From: Bacillota bacterium
GTDB taxonomy: Bacteria; Bacillota; Clostridia; Oscillospirales; Ruminococcaceae
DNA length: 59,305 bases
Reading direction: 5' to 3'
NCBI GenBank assembly: GCA_023413185.1
Contig: JAEZQD010000041.1
Span: forward strand, 1-59,305
How positions within the stretch are numbered: the first letter of the stretch is position 1; each line of letters opens with the position of its first letter. Made by a program: the position numbers and the translations under genes. The notes beneath the pieces are model-generated. The model was not told where the DNA came from and ran no database searches. It saw only the letters and a program-made list of their open reading frames with translations. Below are positions 27,366 through 36,039 of this stretch, one piece after another.

Positions 27366-29510
27366 ATGAGACAAGAATTTGCAAAACGCGCCCAGGCGCT
27401 TGTGGACCAGATGACACTCGAAGAAGCGGCTTCGCAGCTGCGCTATGATGCGCCCGCCATCCCTCGCCTTGATATTCCCGCATACAACTGGTGGAGCGAG
27501 GCGCTGCACGGCGTTGCGCGCGCCGGTACCGCTACGGTATTCCCCCAGGCAATTGCGCTGGCGTCGATGTTTGACCCCGAATTCTTAAAAGAGATTGCGG
27601 ATGTAGTGGCTACCGAGGCTCGTGCAAAATATAATATGCAGTCGGCGTTGGGTGACCGCGACATCTACAAGGGGCTGACCATTTGGTCGCCCAACATCAA
27701 CCTGTTCCGCGACCCCCATTGGGGCAGAGGGCAGGAGACCTTGGGCGAAGACCCGTTTTTGACCAAGACCCTTGGCGTTGCGTATATCAAGGGCTTGCAG
27801 GGCGACGATAAATATTTAAAGACTGCGGCGTGCGCGAAGCACTATGCGGTTCACTCCGGTCCCGAGGCGCTTCGCCACGGCTTTGACGCACTGGCGGGTC
27901 CCAAGGATATGGAAGAGACCTACCTGCCTGCCTTTGAGGCGGCGGTGAAGGAAGCCGATGTGGAGTCGGTGATGGGCGCGTACAACCGTGTCAACGGCGA
28001 GCCGTGCTGCGGCAGTAAAACACTGCTTGTCGACATCCTGCGTGAGAAGTGGGGCTTCGAGGGTCATGTCGTGTCCGACTGCTGGGCTGTTAAAGACTTT
28101 CACGAAAGCCACGGGGTTACCGCAACGGCTGTGGAATCGGCGGCGCTTGCCATTAACAACGGCTGCGACCTCAACTGCGGCAATATGTACCTGAACATGC
28201 TTCTTGCTTATCAGGAAGGGCGCGTCAGCGAAGAGACCATCCGCAAGTCCTGCGTGCGCCTATTTACAACTCGAATGATGCTCGGCTTGTTTGACACCGA
28301 CTGCAAATACGATAAAATAGGGTTTGAAGAGAATGACACCGAAGCAAACCGTATGCTCGCGGCAGAAGCCGCCAGGCTGTCGGCGGTTTTGCTTAAGAAT
28401 GACGGTATCCTTCCGCTTGAGCGCGCTACCTGCCGCCGCATCGCGGTAATAGGACCGACTGCAAACTCCCGCACGGTGCTTGAGGGCAACTACTGCGGCA
28501 CCGCGTCGGAATATATTACGAATCTAGAGGGCATTCGTGAGGCTGCGGGTGAGGACATTCGCATCTTCCACTCGGTCGGCAGCCACCTGTTTAAGGACAG
28601 GGTTGAGCCGCTTGCCATGCCGAACGACCGCATCAGCGAGGCAAAGGGCTGTGCCGCCGCAAGCGATGTCGTTGTTCTGTGCCTTGGGCTGGACGCGACC
28701 TTAGAGGGCGAGCAGGGAGACACCGGCAACAGCTATGCGTCGGGCGACAAACCCGACCTTTACCTGCCCGAGCCGCAGCGCATCCTGCTTGACGAGGTGC
28801 TGTCGGTGGGCAAACCCGTGGTGCTGGTGTTAAACACCGGCAGTGCAATGGATATCGGCGATGCGGCTGAGCGCTGCGCGGCGGTGTTGCAGTGCTGGTA
28901 CAGCGGCGCGCAGGGCGGCAAGGCACTTGCGGACATCCTGTTCGGCGAGTGCAGCCCCTCGGGCAAGCTGCCCGTTACGTTCCACCGCAACGGCACCACA
29001 CCCGAGTTTACCGACTACAGTATGCACGGCAGAACCTACCGCTATCTTGACGCCGAGCCGTTATACCCGTTTGGCTTCGGTCTTTCCTATACCACATTCG
29101 GCTACCGCGACCTTCGGGTGAATGCCGTTACAATGGGTCAGCCGCTGTGCGGCGAGGTTACCGTCACCAACGAAGGCGACCGCGACGGCGCCGAGATTGT
29201 GGAGCTCTACCTGAGAAACCACGCACAGCAAAACGCACAGGACGCGCGCAATGCGTCGGTTCGTGACCGCATCGGCGAGCAGCCGCACCACTCGCTTTGC
29301 GGTATGCAGCGGGTATTCCTCAGGGCGGGAGAAAGCAAGACCATCCGCTTTGAGATACCGGCTAAGAGCTTTGAGACGGTGCTGACCGACGGGCAGCGGG
29401 TTACCATGTACGGCAGCTACTCGTTGTTTGCGGGCGGCAGCCAGCCCGATGACCGCAGCGTTGAGCTGACCGGTACGCAGCCGCTGTGTGCCGATCTGGT
29501 AATTGACTAA
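27366..29510 (+). CDS. Glycoside hydrolase family 3 (beta-xylosidase/beta-glucosidase)
   Basis: 714 residues with the full GH3 layout: TIM barrel (SEALHGVARAGTATVFPQ, LRDPHW-like FRDPHWGRGQETLGEDP, KHYAVHSGPE), nucleophile Asp238 in VVSDCWAVK where most relatives have SDW, the alpha/beta sandwich, and a C-terminal fibronectin III-like domain (PFGFGLSYTTFGY onward). The SEALHGVAR and GRGQETPGEDP-like motifs are typical of GH3 xylosidases. No signal peptide. It lies 30 bp after GH43 and 36 bp before the deacetylase gene. Precise specificity is inferred from context. Confidence 0.93.
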   Translation: MRQEFAKRAQALVDQMTLEEAASQLRYDAPAIPRLDIPAYNWWSEALHGVARAGTATVFPQAIALASMFDPEFLKEIADVVATEARAKYNMQSALGDRDIYKGLTIWSPNINLFRDPHWGRGQETLGEDPFLTKTLGVAYIKGLQGDDKYLKTAACAKHYAVHSGPEALRHGFDALAGPKDMEETYLPAFEAAVKEADVESVMGAYNRVNGEPCCGSKTLLVDILREKWGFEGHVVSDCWAVKDFHESHGVTATAVESAALAINNGCDLNCGNMYLNMLLAYQEGRVSEETIRKSCVRLFTTRMMLGLFDTDCKYDKIGFEENDTEANRMLAAEAARLSAVLLKNDGILPLERATCRRIAVIGPTANSRTVLEGNYCGTASEYITNLEGIREAAGEDIRIFHSVGSHLFKDRVEPLAMPNDRISEAKGCAAASDVVVLCLGLDATLEGEQGDTGNSYASGDKPDLYLPEPQRILLDEVLSVGKPVVLVLNTGSAMDIGDAAERCAAVLQCWYSGAQGGKALADILFGECSPSGKLPVTFHRNGTTPEFTDYSMHGRTYRYLDAEPLYPFGFGLSYTTFGYRDLRVNAVTMGQPLCGEVTVTNEGDRDGAEIVELYLRNHAQQNAQDARNASVRDRIGEQPHHSLCGMQRVFLRAGESKTIRFEIPAKSFETVLTDGQRVTMYGSYSLFAGGSQPDDRSVELTGTQPLCADLVID

Positions 29511-29546
29511 CCTCGTTTTCAAATTGCGATAGATGGGCGGTGCGTT

Positions 29547-30338
29547 ATGAGCTGGCAGGCATGCTATCCACACGGCAAAAAGACGGCGCTAACCTTTAGC
29601 TACGACGACGGGCAGATACACGACCGTCGACTAGTCGCACTACTCGACCGCTATGGTCTTAAGGGCACCTTTCACCTGAATACGGGCATACTTGGTCAGG
29701 ATGGTTTTGTGACGGATGGGGAGCTTGCCAAGCTGTATGAAGGGCACGAGATTGCGTGCCACGGTGTGCGGCACCTGTACCTGACGCACCTCACTGCCGA
29801 GCAGATGATCCATGAGCTGTGGGAGGATCGCCGTAAGCTGGAGCGAATTACAGGCAGACCCGTAACCGGGTTATCCTACGCGTTTGGGGCATACTCCGAC
29901 GCGGTGGTGCGTACCGTGGCGACACTGGGCTTTGAATACGCCCGCACCGTAAACTCCAGTGGCTCATTCCTTGTCGAAGATGATTTTTTGCGCTGGCGAC
30001 CCAGCTGCCACCATCAGGACGCCGCAGGCTTAGCCGAGCGGTTTTGCGCCCCGCAAGAGTACGAGCGCATGCAGCTGTTTTATATCTGGGGCCACAGCTT
30101 TGAGTTTGAGCGGCAGGACAACTGGGACGCGATGGAGCGCCTGTGCCAGCAGCTATGCAATCGAAGCGAGGTTTGGTACGCGACGAATATAGAGATAAAG
30201 CGCTACCTGTGCGCTGTCCGCTCTGTGATATCCGACGCGGACAACACCACTGTTTATAACCCCTCGGCACAGACGGTGTGGATAAAAGCGGGCAACGGCG
30301 TAATAAAGCTTTTGCCCGGGGAAACGATATCACTGTAG
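29547..30338 (+). CDS. Polysaccharide deacetylase family protein (CE4-like), no signal peptide
   Basis: 263 residues with NodB-homology motifs: ALTFSYDDGQIHD (the motif 1 Asp pair), EIACHGVRHLYLTHL (two His metal ligands) and LSYAFGAYSD (motif 3 region). Most CE4 enzymes are exported, but none of the usual signal peptide features is visible here. Between xylosidases and xylose isomerase it may remove acetyl groups from imported acetylated xylo-oligosaccharides; that role is inference. Followed by 75 bp and xylA. Confidence 0.82.
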   Translation: MSWQACYPHGKKTALTFSYDDGQIHDRRLVALLDRYGLKGTFHLNTGILGQDGFVTDGELAKLYEGHEIACHGVRHLYLTHLTAEQMIHELWEDRRKLERITGRPVTGLSYAFGAYSDAVVRTVATLGFEYARTVNSSGSFLVEDDFLRWRPSCHHQDAAGLAERFCAPQEYERMQLFYIWGHSFEFERQDNWDAMERLCQQLCNRSEVWYATNIEIKRYLCAVRSVISDADNTTVYNPSAQTVWIKAGNGVIKLLPGETISL

Positions 30339-30413
30339 CCGTACCAAGTTCCAATTGTCAGGCCTTGATGCTTTGCAATACAAATTTATAATATGAAAAG
30401 GAGCGATTTTAAC

Positions 30414-31742
30414 ATGAGTGAAATTTTTAAAGGACTGCCTGTCGTGAAGTACGAGGGTCCTAAGAGCGCAAATCCCCTTTCTTTTAAGTACTACGATCCA
30501 AACCGCATTGTAATGGGTAAGCCGATGAAGGAGCACCTCCCCTTTGCGATGGCATGGTGGCACAACCTTTGCGCGACCGGTTCCGATATGTTCGGTGCAG
30601 GCACCGCGGATAAGATGTTCGGCGCTGATGAAGCCCGCACCATGGCGCATGCCAAGGCAAAGGTTGACGCTGGCTTTGAGTTTATGGAGAAGCTGGGAAT
30701 CGAATACTTCTGCTTCCACGATACCGACCTTGTTCCCGAGGCGGACACGATTGAAGAGACCAACAAGCGCTTAGACGAGATTGCCGATTACCTGGAAGAG
30801 AAGATGAAGAAGACCGGCAAAAAGCTGCTGTGGGGCACCGCGAACATGTTCTCGAACCCCCGCTTTATGAACGGCGCAGGCAGCACAAACTCTGCCGATG
30901 TGTTCTGCTTTGCTGCGGCTCAGGTGAAAAAGGCACTGGACATCACCGTTCGTTTGGGCGGTACCGGCTACGTTTTCTGGGGCGGCAGAGAAGGCTACGA
31001 GACCCTGCTTAACACCGACATGAAGTTTGAGATTGAGAACATCGCAAAGCTCATGCGTATGGCGGTTGACTACGGCCGCAAGATTGGCTTTAAGGGCGAT
31101 TTCTTCATAGAGCCCAAGCCCAAGGAGCCCATGAAGCACCAGTACGATTTCGACGCGGCAACCGCCATCGGTTTCCTCCGTCAGTACGGTCTTGACAAAG
31201 ACTTTAAGATGAACATCGAAGCAAACCATGCAACCCTTGCAGGTCATACCTTCCAGCATGACCTGCGCGTCAGTGCCATCAACGGCATGCTGGGCAGCGT
31301 GGATGCAAACCAAGGCGACCTGCTGCTGGGCTGGGACACCGACCAATTTCCCTCCAACATCTACGACACCACCCTGTGCATGTACGAAATTCTCAAGGCC
31401 GGCGGCTTAACCAACGGCGGACTGAACTTCGACTCGAAGAACCGTCGTCCCAGCTACACCCAAGAGGATATGTTCCTCGGCTTCATCCTGGGCATGGATT
31501 CGTTTGCCCTGGGTCTGTTGTGCGCAGCCGCTTTGATTGAGGACGGCAGGCTGGATGCGTTTGTAAAAGAGCGTTATGCAAGCTTTGAGAGCGGCATCGG
31601 CAAGAAGATTCGTGACGGCGAGACTTCCCTTGAGGAGCTTGCGGCGGCTGCCGAGAAGATGGGCGCGCCCGCGCTGCCCGGCTCCGGCAAGCAGGAGTAT
31701 CTTGAGAGCGTCTTAAACAGCGTACTGTTTGGTATAGCATAA
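30414..31742 (+). CDS. xylA: Xylose isomerase
   Basis: Converts D-xylose to D-xylulose in the cytoplasm using two divalent metals. 442 residues, the class II (long) form. Marks are FWGGREGYE, EPKPKEPMKHQYDFDAAT, MNIEANHATLAGHTFQHDLR (signature) and SVDANQGDLLLGWDTDQFP with the metal-binding acids. I chose ATG 30414 (MSEIFKGLPVVKYEGP) since AAAAGGAG is 10 bases upstream; ATG 30393 overlaps that site. It is 21 bp upstream of xylB. Confidence 0.97.
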   Translation: MSEIFKGLPVVKYEGPKSANPLSFKYYDPNRIVMGKPMKEHLPFAMAWWHNLCATGSDMFGAGTADKMFGADEARTMAHAKAKVDAGFEFMEKLGIEYFCFHDTDLVPEADTIEETNKRLDEIADYLEEKMKKTGKKLLWGTANMFSNPRFMNGAGSTNSADVFCFAAAQVKKALDITVRLGGTGYVFWGGREGYETLLNTDMKFEIENIAKLMRMAVDYGRKIGFKGDFFIEPKPKEPMKHQYDFDAATAIGFLRQYGLDKDFKMNIEANHATLAGHTFQHDLRVSAINGMLGSVDANQGDLLLGWDTDQFPSNIYDTTLCMYEILKAGGLTNGGLNFDSKNRRPSYTQEDMFLGFILGMDSFALGLLCAAALIEDGRLDAFVKERYASFESGIGKKIRDGETSLEELAAAAEKMGAPALPGSGKQEYLESVLNSVLFGIA

Positions 31743-31763
31743 TATAAGGAAGTGATCGCCGAT

Positions 31764-33287
31764 ATGAAGTACCTACTTGGTATTGATCTGGGGACCTCCG
31801 GCACCAAAACGGTGCTGTTTACCGTCGACGGCGAGGCGAAAGCGTCCGCTATGGTAGAGTACCCGCTTTACCAGCCGCAAAACGGCTGGGCAGAGCAGGC
31901 ACCCGAGGATTGGTGGAACGCCGCGGTGCAGACCACACGCAGCGTCCTTTCCCAAAGCGGCATCGATGCCCGCGACATCGCAGGCATCGGCATCTCCGGC
32001 CAGATGCACGGGCTTGTTATGCTCGATGATAAGGGCGAGGTGCTTCGCAAAAGCATCATCTGGTGCGACGGACGCACCGGGGAAGAATGCCGTGAGATTA
32101 CGCAGGCAGTGGGCGCAAAGCGCCTGATTGAGATTACCGCAAACCCTGCGCTCACCGGCTTTACCGCCTCTAAGATTCTATGGGTGAAAAAGCACGAGCC
32201 CGAGCTGTACGCGCGTTGTGCGCACATCCTTTTGCCTAAGGACTATATCCGCTATAAGCTGACCGGCGAATTTGCTACCGAGGTCAGCGATGCCTCTGGC
32301 ATGCAGCTGCTTGATGTACCAAAACGCGCTTGGTCAGACGAGGTGCTCACTGCACTGGGAATTGACAAGGCGCTGCTCGGTAAGATGTATGAAAGCTGCG
32401 AGGTTACAGGTGCTGTTACCGAGCAGGCGGCATCCCTTACGGGGCTTAGCGCAGGCACACCCGTTGTGGGCGGCGCGGGCGATAACGCCGCGGCTGCCAT
32501 CGGCACCGGTGTAGTGCGAACCGGCAAGGCGTTTACCACAATCGGCACAAGCGGTGTAATCTTTGCCCACGCGGACCAGGTCACCATCGATCCCGCCGGA
32601 CGAGTGCATACCTTCTGCTCCGCGGTGCCGGGCGCATGGACCGTGATGAGCTGTACGCTTGCCGCCGGTCTTTCACTGCAGTGGTTTAGAAACAACTTCT
32701 GCACCGACGAGATGTCGGTTGCCTCCCGCATGGAGGTAGACCCGTATTATCTGATGGATATCGAGACCGAGAAGGCGCCTATTGGCGCAAACAGGTTGGT
32801 ATACCTGCCCTATCTGATGGGCGAGCGCAGCCCGCTGCTCGACGAAAACGCGCGCGGCGCGTTTGTGGGGCTAAGTGCAATGCACACCAAGCGCGACATG
32901 CTACGTGCCATCATGGAGGGTGTTATGTACTCGCAGCGGCAGTGCCTAGACGTACTGCGCGGCATGGGCGTTCTGTCCAGTGAGATGCTTGCCTGCGGCG
33001 GCGGCGGCACCAGCAAGGTGTGGCGTCAGATGATGGCGGACATCTACTCGCTGCCGGTTGCCACCGTGCAAAACCGCGAGGGTCCGGCTCTTGGCGCAGC
33101 CATATTGGCTGGCGTGGGCGCAGGGATATACAAAAGCGTGCCCGAGGCGTGCGACAAGATTATTCGCACCAACCCGTCCCAACAGCCCATTGCAGACAAC
33201 AGCGACAAGTACGAGCAGTTTTATGCGCTTTATTGCTCGCTGTACCCCGCGCTCAAGGACGGCTACGCAAAGCTTTCTAAGATGTAA
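31764..33287 (+). CDS. xylB: Xylulokinase
   Basis: FGGY-family kinase that phosphorylates D-xylulose to xylulose 5-phosphate for the pentose phosphate pathway. 507 residues. The N-terminal ATPase fold begins LLGIDLGTSGTKTVLF, then GISGQMHGLVMLD, and the C-terminal phosphate/adenosine segments are GTSGVIFAHA and ACGGGGTSKVWRQMMADI. The ATG at 31764 follows AAGGAAG by 11 bases; the GTG at 31752 overlaps it. The unit ends with a strong terminator about 100 bp later. Confidence 0.97.
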   Translation: MKYLLGIDLGTSGTKTVLFTVDGEAKASAMVEYPLYQPQNGWAEQAPEDWWNAAVQTTRSVLSQSGIDARDIAGIGISGQMHGLVMLDDKGEVLRKSIIWCDGRTGEECREITQAVGAKRLIEITANPALTGFTASKILWVKKHEPELYARCAHILLPKDYIRYKLTGEFATEVSDASGMQLLDVPKRAWSDEVLTALGIDKALLGKMYESCEVTGAVTEQAASLTGLSAGTPVVGGAGDNAAAAIGTGVVRTGKAFTTIGTSGVIFAHADQVTIDPAGRVHTFCSAVPGAWTVMSCTLAAGLSLQWFRNNFCTDEMSVASRMEVDPYYLMDIETEKAPIGANRLVYLPYLMGERSPLLDENARGAFVGLSAMHTKRDMLRAIMEGVMYSQRQCLDVLRGMGVLSSEMLACGGGGTSKVWRQMMADIYSLPVATVQNREGPALGAAILAGVGAGIYKSVPEACDKIIRTNPSQQPIADNSDKYEQFYALYCSLYPALKDGYAKLSKM

Positions 33288-33390
33288 TCCCACTTAACCT
33301 ACCCCGAAACAGCACGATATCATCCGACGGTTTCGCCGAATGATTCGCTCAGCTTGCTTCTTCAGCTTGTTTTGCTGTTTTTCTCATAAT

Positions 33391-33438
33391 ACAGACACGC
33401 CGCACCTGCCAGTAACGGGTGCGGCGTGTCTGTTTATT
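33391..33438. terminator. Bidirectional terminator between xylB and the ferredoxin gene
   Basis: Perfect 16-bp stem (33391-33406 with 33418-33433) and an 11-base loop, followed by TTATT on the plus strand and by a T-containing tract on the minus strand. Confidence 0.9.
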
Positions 33439-33443
33439 GCGTA

Positions 33444-33632
33444 TTACTCTACATGAATTACCGATACCGGGCAGCTATCCTGCGCTTCTACGGCCTGTTC
33501 CTCCGCGTCGGCGGGAACATCCTCTCTGTAAACCTCTGCAATGCCGTCATCCGCCATCCGAAACACGGCGGGGCAGATGGAGGGGCAGAGCCCGCAGGAG
33601 ATGCAGCCGTCTCTATCCAGCGATGCCTTCAA
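33444..33632 (-). CDS. Single-cluster 4Fe-4S ferredoxin
   Basis: 62 residues. CISCGLCPSICP gives the first three ligands (Cys10, 13, 16) plus an extra cysteine (Cys20), and SCPVSVI supplies the fourth (about residue 54), the pattern of monocluster ferredoxins. It starts at TTG with AAGGTG just upstream. It is the last gene of the minus-strand run ric-DUF1858-DUF438-ferredoxin, 43 bp after DUF438, so it may supply electrons to those proteins (inference). Confidence 0.9.
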   Translation of the reverse strand: MKASLDRDGCISCGLCPSICPAVFRMADDGIAEVYREDVPADAEEQAVEAQDSCPVSVIHVE

Positions 33633-33675
33633 TTTGGTTCACCTTCTTTCCAAAATTCGTTGCCACCAGTTACGG

Positions 33676-34875
33676 CTAGTCGGACACCAGTCGCTTTTCT
33701 CCGGTAAGCTCCTGAATGGGCTTGATGTTTTGGGTCACTTCCAGCACGCCCAGATACTCACCCTCCTCATTGCGAACTGCGAAATACCGAATAAGCACAA
33801 ACTGCTTGCCCATGTTAATCCAGAAGTCCTCATGGTCTTTCTTGCCGGACTTAAAGTCATCGACAATCTGCTGTACGATATGCACGCTGGCGGGCGGATG
33901 GCAGTTTGACACATTGCGCCCGATCACCGACCTTGTGCGTGCAAAGATGCGTTCCTTGCCTTCGGAGAAGTATTTGACTGTATCGTTTTTGTCCACGAAG
34001 GTGATGTCAAACGGCAGGGCGTTGAGCATACCAATCAGCTCGTCGGTACGCATGGTACCCGAGGGCATTGATATAACCCCCGCAGCGGCGGGTACGGGCG
34101 GCTGCACCGCAACCTTTTGCTGCGGAGGGGGCATCCACACCGGCACACGGTCAAGCAGGTAACCAATTTCAACGCTTTCGTCGGCAATCTTCTTCCATTC
34201 ATCCTGGGTCAAAGTCTCAAGCAGCATGGGCAGAAGGATGTTTTCTTCCTTAAAGATCATCTCCCGCAACCGGTCGGTCAGCGACTGCACCGCGTCTTGC
34301 AGCTGGGGGGTGGGTTTATCGAGCAGACCCGTGACCTCTTTCACCTGCGCGCGAATTTCATCATCCACCCCCCACATCACCTTAGGCGGGGCGGTAATGC
34401 CGTACTTCTCCATGTAGGGGAACAACAGGTTCTCCTTTTTGGAGTAGTGGAGGTTTACCTTCGTAAGCTGCTGAATGCCTTCCTTTACCTTCAGCACGGC
34501 GTCCGCATCGGGCAGTGCGGCGACGTACGGGGTAATCAGCGTATCAATCCACTGCTCAATCTGCCGGTTTTCCAGCTTTAAGATGTTGGCGGGGTGACCG
34601 GGTATCTCGCTTTCGTCCACAGGGCGGTGTATCTCATCAATCGAGCCCTTGAATACGGCGGCATGCACATCGCACAGCCGCTGAACCTCCGAAACGGGCA
34701 GCCCTTCGGTAATCAGGGCTTGCTCCGCCTCGGATATCTCGGCCGCGGAAACCCCGTCAAATGCGTCCGCAAACAGCTTCTTGACATCATCGACGCTCTT
34801 GCCCTTATGCAGCTCGGAGAGGACCTGCTTGATAATCTCCTTGCGATACGCACGGTTGTTAATCTGTTCGCTCAT
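33676..34875 (-). CDS. DUF438-hemerythrin-PAS protein
   Basis: 399 residues. Residues about 10-80 form the DUF438 domain (YRKEIIKQVLSELHKGKSVDDVKKLF and following). A hemerythrin-like four-helix domain covers about 85-240 and contributes metal-ligand-like residues in NLHYSKKENLLFPYMEKYG and FKEENILLPMLLE. The C-terminal PAS domain (about 285-395) is NALPFDITFVDKNDTVKYFSEGKERIF with a conserved NCHPPASVHIVQQIVDDFKSG. Such proteins are thought to sense or bind O2 or NO, but no mechanism is known to me. It has no output domain, which is odd for a sensor. Confidence 0.88.
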   Translation of the reverse strand: MSEQINNRAYRKEIIKQVLSELHKGKSVDDVKKLFADAFDGVSAAEISEAEQALITEGLPVSEVQRLCDVHAAVFKGSIDEIHRPVDESEIPGHPANILKLENRQIEQWIDTLITPYVAALPDADAVLKVKEGIQQLTKVNLHYSKKENLLFPYMEKYGITAPPKVMWGVDDEIRAQVKEVTGLLDKPTPQLQDAVQSLTDRLREMIFKEENILLPMLLETLTQDEWKKIADESVEIGYLLDRVPVWMPPPQQKVAVQPPVPAAAGVISMPSGTMRTDELIGMLNALPFDITFVDKNDTVKYFSEGKERIFARTRSVIGRNVSNCHPPASVHIVQQIVDDFKSGKKDHEDFWINMGKQFVLIRYFAVRNEEGEYLGVLEVTQNIKPIQELTGEKRLVSD

Positions 34876-34918
34876 GTTGTTTGCCCTCCCTTTTCTATTG
34901 TCTTACAAATCATATCCG

Positions 34919-35146
34919 TTATAGTGTTATCCGATAACCTCTGTTTATAAACGCAGTTTTTATTGTTTCGATGTCAATTCGCTTTGCCGCAGCGCCCTTT
35001 TGTATTGTCATAAACCGCCCGGCAGTTTGCAGCATACCCGGAAGCCGGATATCCGAAAAACCCACCTCGGCAAGGATATCGACAATCTCGGGGTTTTGGC
35101 TGCAAAGCGCATAGACAGTTTTACTAAAATCAACACTTTTTTGCAT
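34919..35146 (-). CDS. DUF1858 domain protein
   Basis: 75 residues reading MQKSVDFSKTVYALCSQNPE, then VDILAEVGFSDI, and ending in an alpha-helical tail. It matches DUF1858, a small helical domain related to the N-terminal domain of ScdA/RIC and often found near hybrid-cluster or DUF438 proteins. It sits 26 bp after ric and 43 bp before the DUF438 gene. Its biochemical role is unknown. Confidence 0.85.
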   Translation of the reverse strand: MQKSVDFSKTVYALCSQNPEIVDILAEVGFSDIRLPGMLQTAGRFMTIQKGAAAKRIDIETIKTAFINRGYRITL

Positions 35147-35172
35147 CGTTCACACCGTCCTTTAGCGCCCCG

Positions 35173-35871
35173 CTAAGCGGATATTCTTGCATCATAGCCA
35201 CGAAGCAGGATGTTGTTTTCCAGGTGGATATGCTGATGCAGGTCATGTTCAAGCTCCAGGAGCATTTCATACACCCTTTTGTAGCTTTGGCACGCATCCT
35301 CGGGCAGGCGGTAATTGTTTGTCTCTGTACGCAGCTGCTCCAGCAGCCTTCCTGCGCCTTCATGCTCCGCTATAATCTCTGCCGTAAGGGCGGCAATCTC
35401 GTCCCGGTTGTGCGCTTCATCGGCAAAAGAGGGGAACAGCAGCGCTTCTTCCTTAAGCAGATGCTGCTCGATGTCTCCCTTTAGGCGACCGAAGGTGCTG
35501 TACACGGCAAACAGCTCTCGGTGGTTTTTACCGTGGGCGCGAAGCACCGTGTTTAAAAGCTCTGATAGTTTTGGCAGCGCACTGCGCAGATATACGTGGT
35601 GCGTATCCTCAATGTAGGTGGAAAGCACGGTGGGCTCCATCTCGGTAAACCGGTGCCCCAGCCCTTTGTAGCCGTTGGCTCTATCTTTGCGCATCTGTTC
35701 CAGCGTGTTAAAAAGTGCTGTCTTGTCAATGCCTTGCTGCCTGATTACCTCCAGCAGCAGGCGGTTGCCCCCGCAGCAATAATCAATGCCGACCGAGCCG
35801 AACACCTCCGCCGCTTCGGGCAGCTGCGCAACAACAGCACCTACCGTCCAAGTTCCATCTGCAAATTTCAT
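35173..35871 (-). CDS. ric: RIC/ScdA, di-iron protein for iron-sulfur cluster repair
   Basis: 232 residues. The N-terminal ScdA_N domain has GSVGIDYCCGGNRLL (the DYCCGG motif). The C-terminal hemerythrin-like domain provides the expected His/Glu ligands in EDTHHVYLRSALPKL, GKNHRELF, IEQHLLKEEALLFP, IIAEHEGAG and HDLHQHIHLENNILL. The family repairs iron-sulfur clusters after nitrosative or oxidative damage. It is the promoter-proximal gene of a four-gene operon, and an FNR-type site lies 61 bp upstream of its start. Confidence 0.94.
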   Translation of the reverse strand: MKFADGTWTVGAVVAQLPEAAEVFGSVGIDYCCGGNRLLLEVIRQQGIDKTALFNTLEQMRKDRANGYKGLGHRFTEMEPTVLSTYIEDTHHVYLRSALPKLSELLNTVLRAHGKNHRELFAVYSTFGRLKGDIEQHLLKEEALLFPSFADEAHNRDEIAALTAEIIAEHEGAGRLLEQLRTETNNYRLPEDACQSYKRVYEMLLELEHDLHQHIHLENNILLRGYDARISA

Positions 35872-35904
35872 GTTAATACCCTCCCTGATTTAGTATGGCT
35901 TAAT

Positions 35905-35910
35905 CATATC
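35905..35910 (-). promoter_or_regulatory. Predicted -10 hexamer of the ric operon
   Basis: On the minus strand the hexamer reads TATGAT. A start site about 7 bases downstream would be near 35898, leaving the FNR-type site centred 41.5 bp upstream, the class II activator position. There is no clear -35 element, as expected for activator-dependent promoters. Confidence 0.6.
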
Positions 35911-35931
35911 AGCAAGGAGGGGTATTTTCTG

Positions 35932-35947
35932 TGATTCAAATCAAACA
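35932..35947. promoter_or_regulatory. FNR/CRP-type binding site upstream of ric
   Basis: TGTGATTCAAATCAAA contains the perfect core TGAT-N4-ATCA, midway between the FNR (TTGAT-N4-ATCAA) and CRP half-site consensus. The neighbouring gene upstream on the same strand encodes a Crp/Fnr-family protein, the likely binder. Confidence 0.75.
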
Positions 35948-36039
35948 AAGCATGGCTTTCATAAACATTTTGCAAGCGGACATCAGCAAGTACCGGCTTA
36001 ATGCACGGGCGTTTGTACAATACTCATAGAAGCACCCGC

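Noticed and set aside
30365..30392. TTGATG-16-TATAAT as a xylA promoter
   Set aside because: The predicted start would fall at about 30399, inside the xylA ribosome-binding site (30396-30403), so an mRNA from it would barely keep that site.
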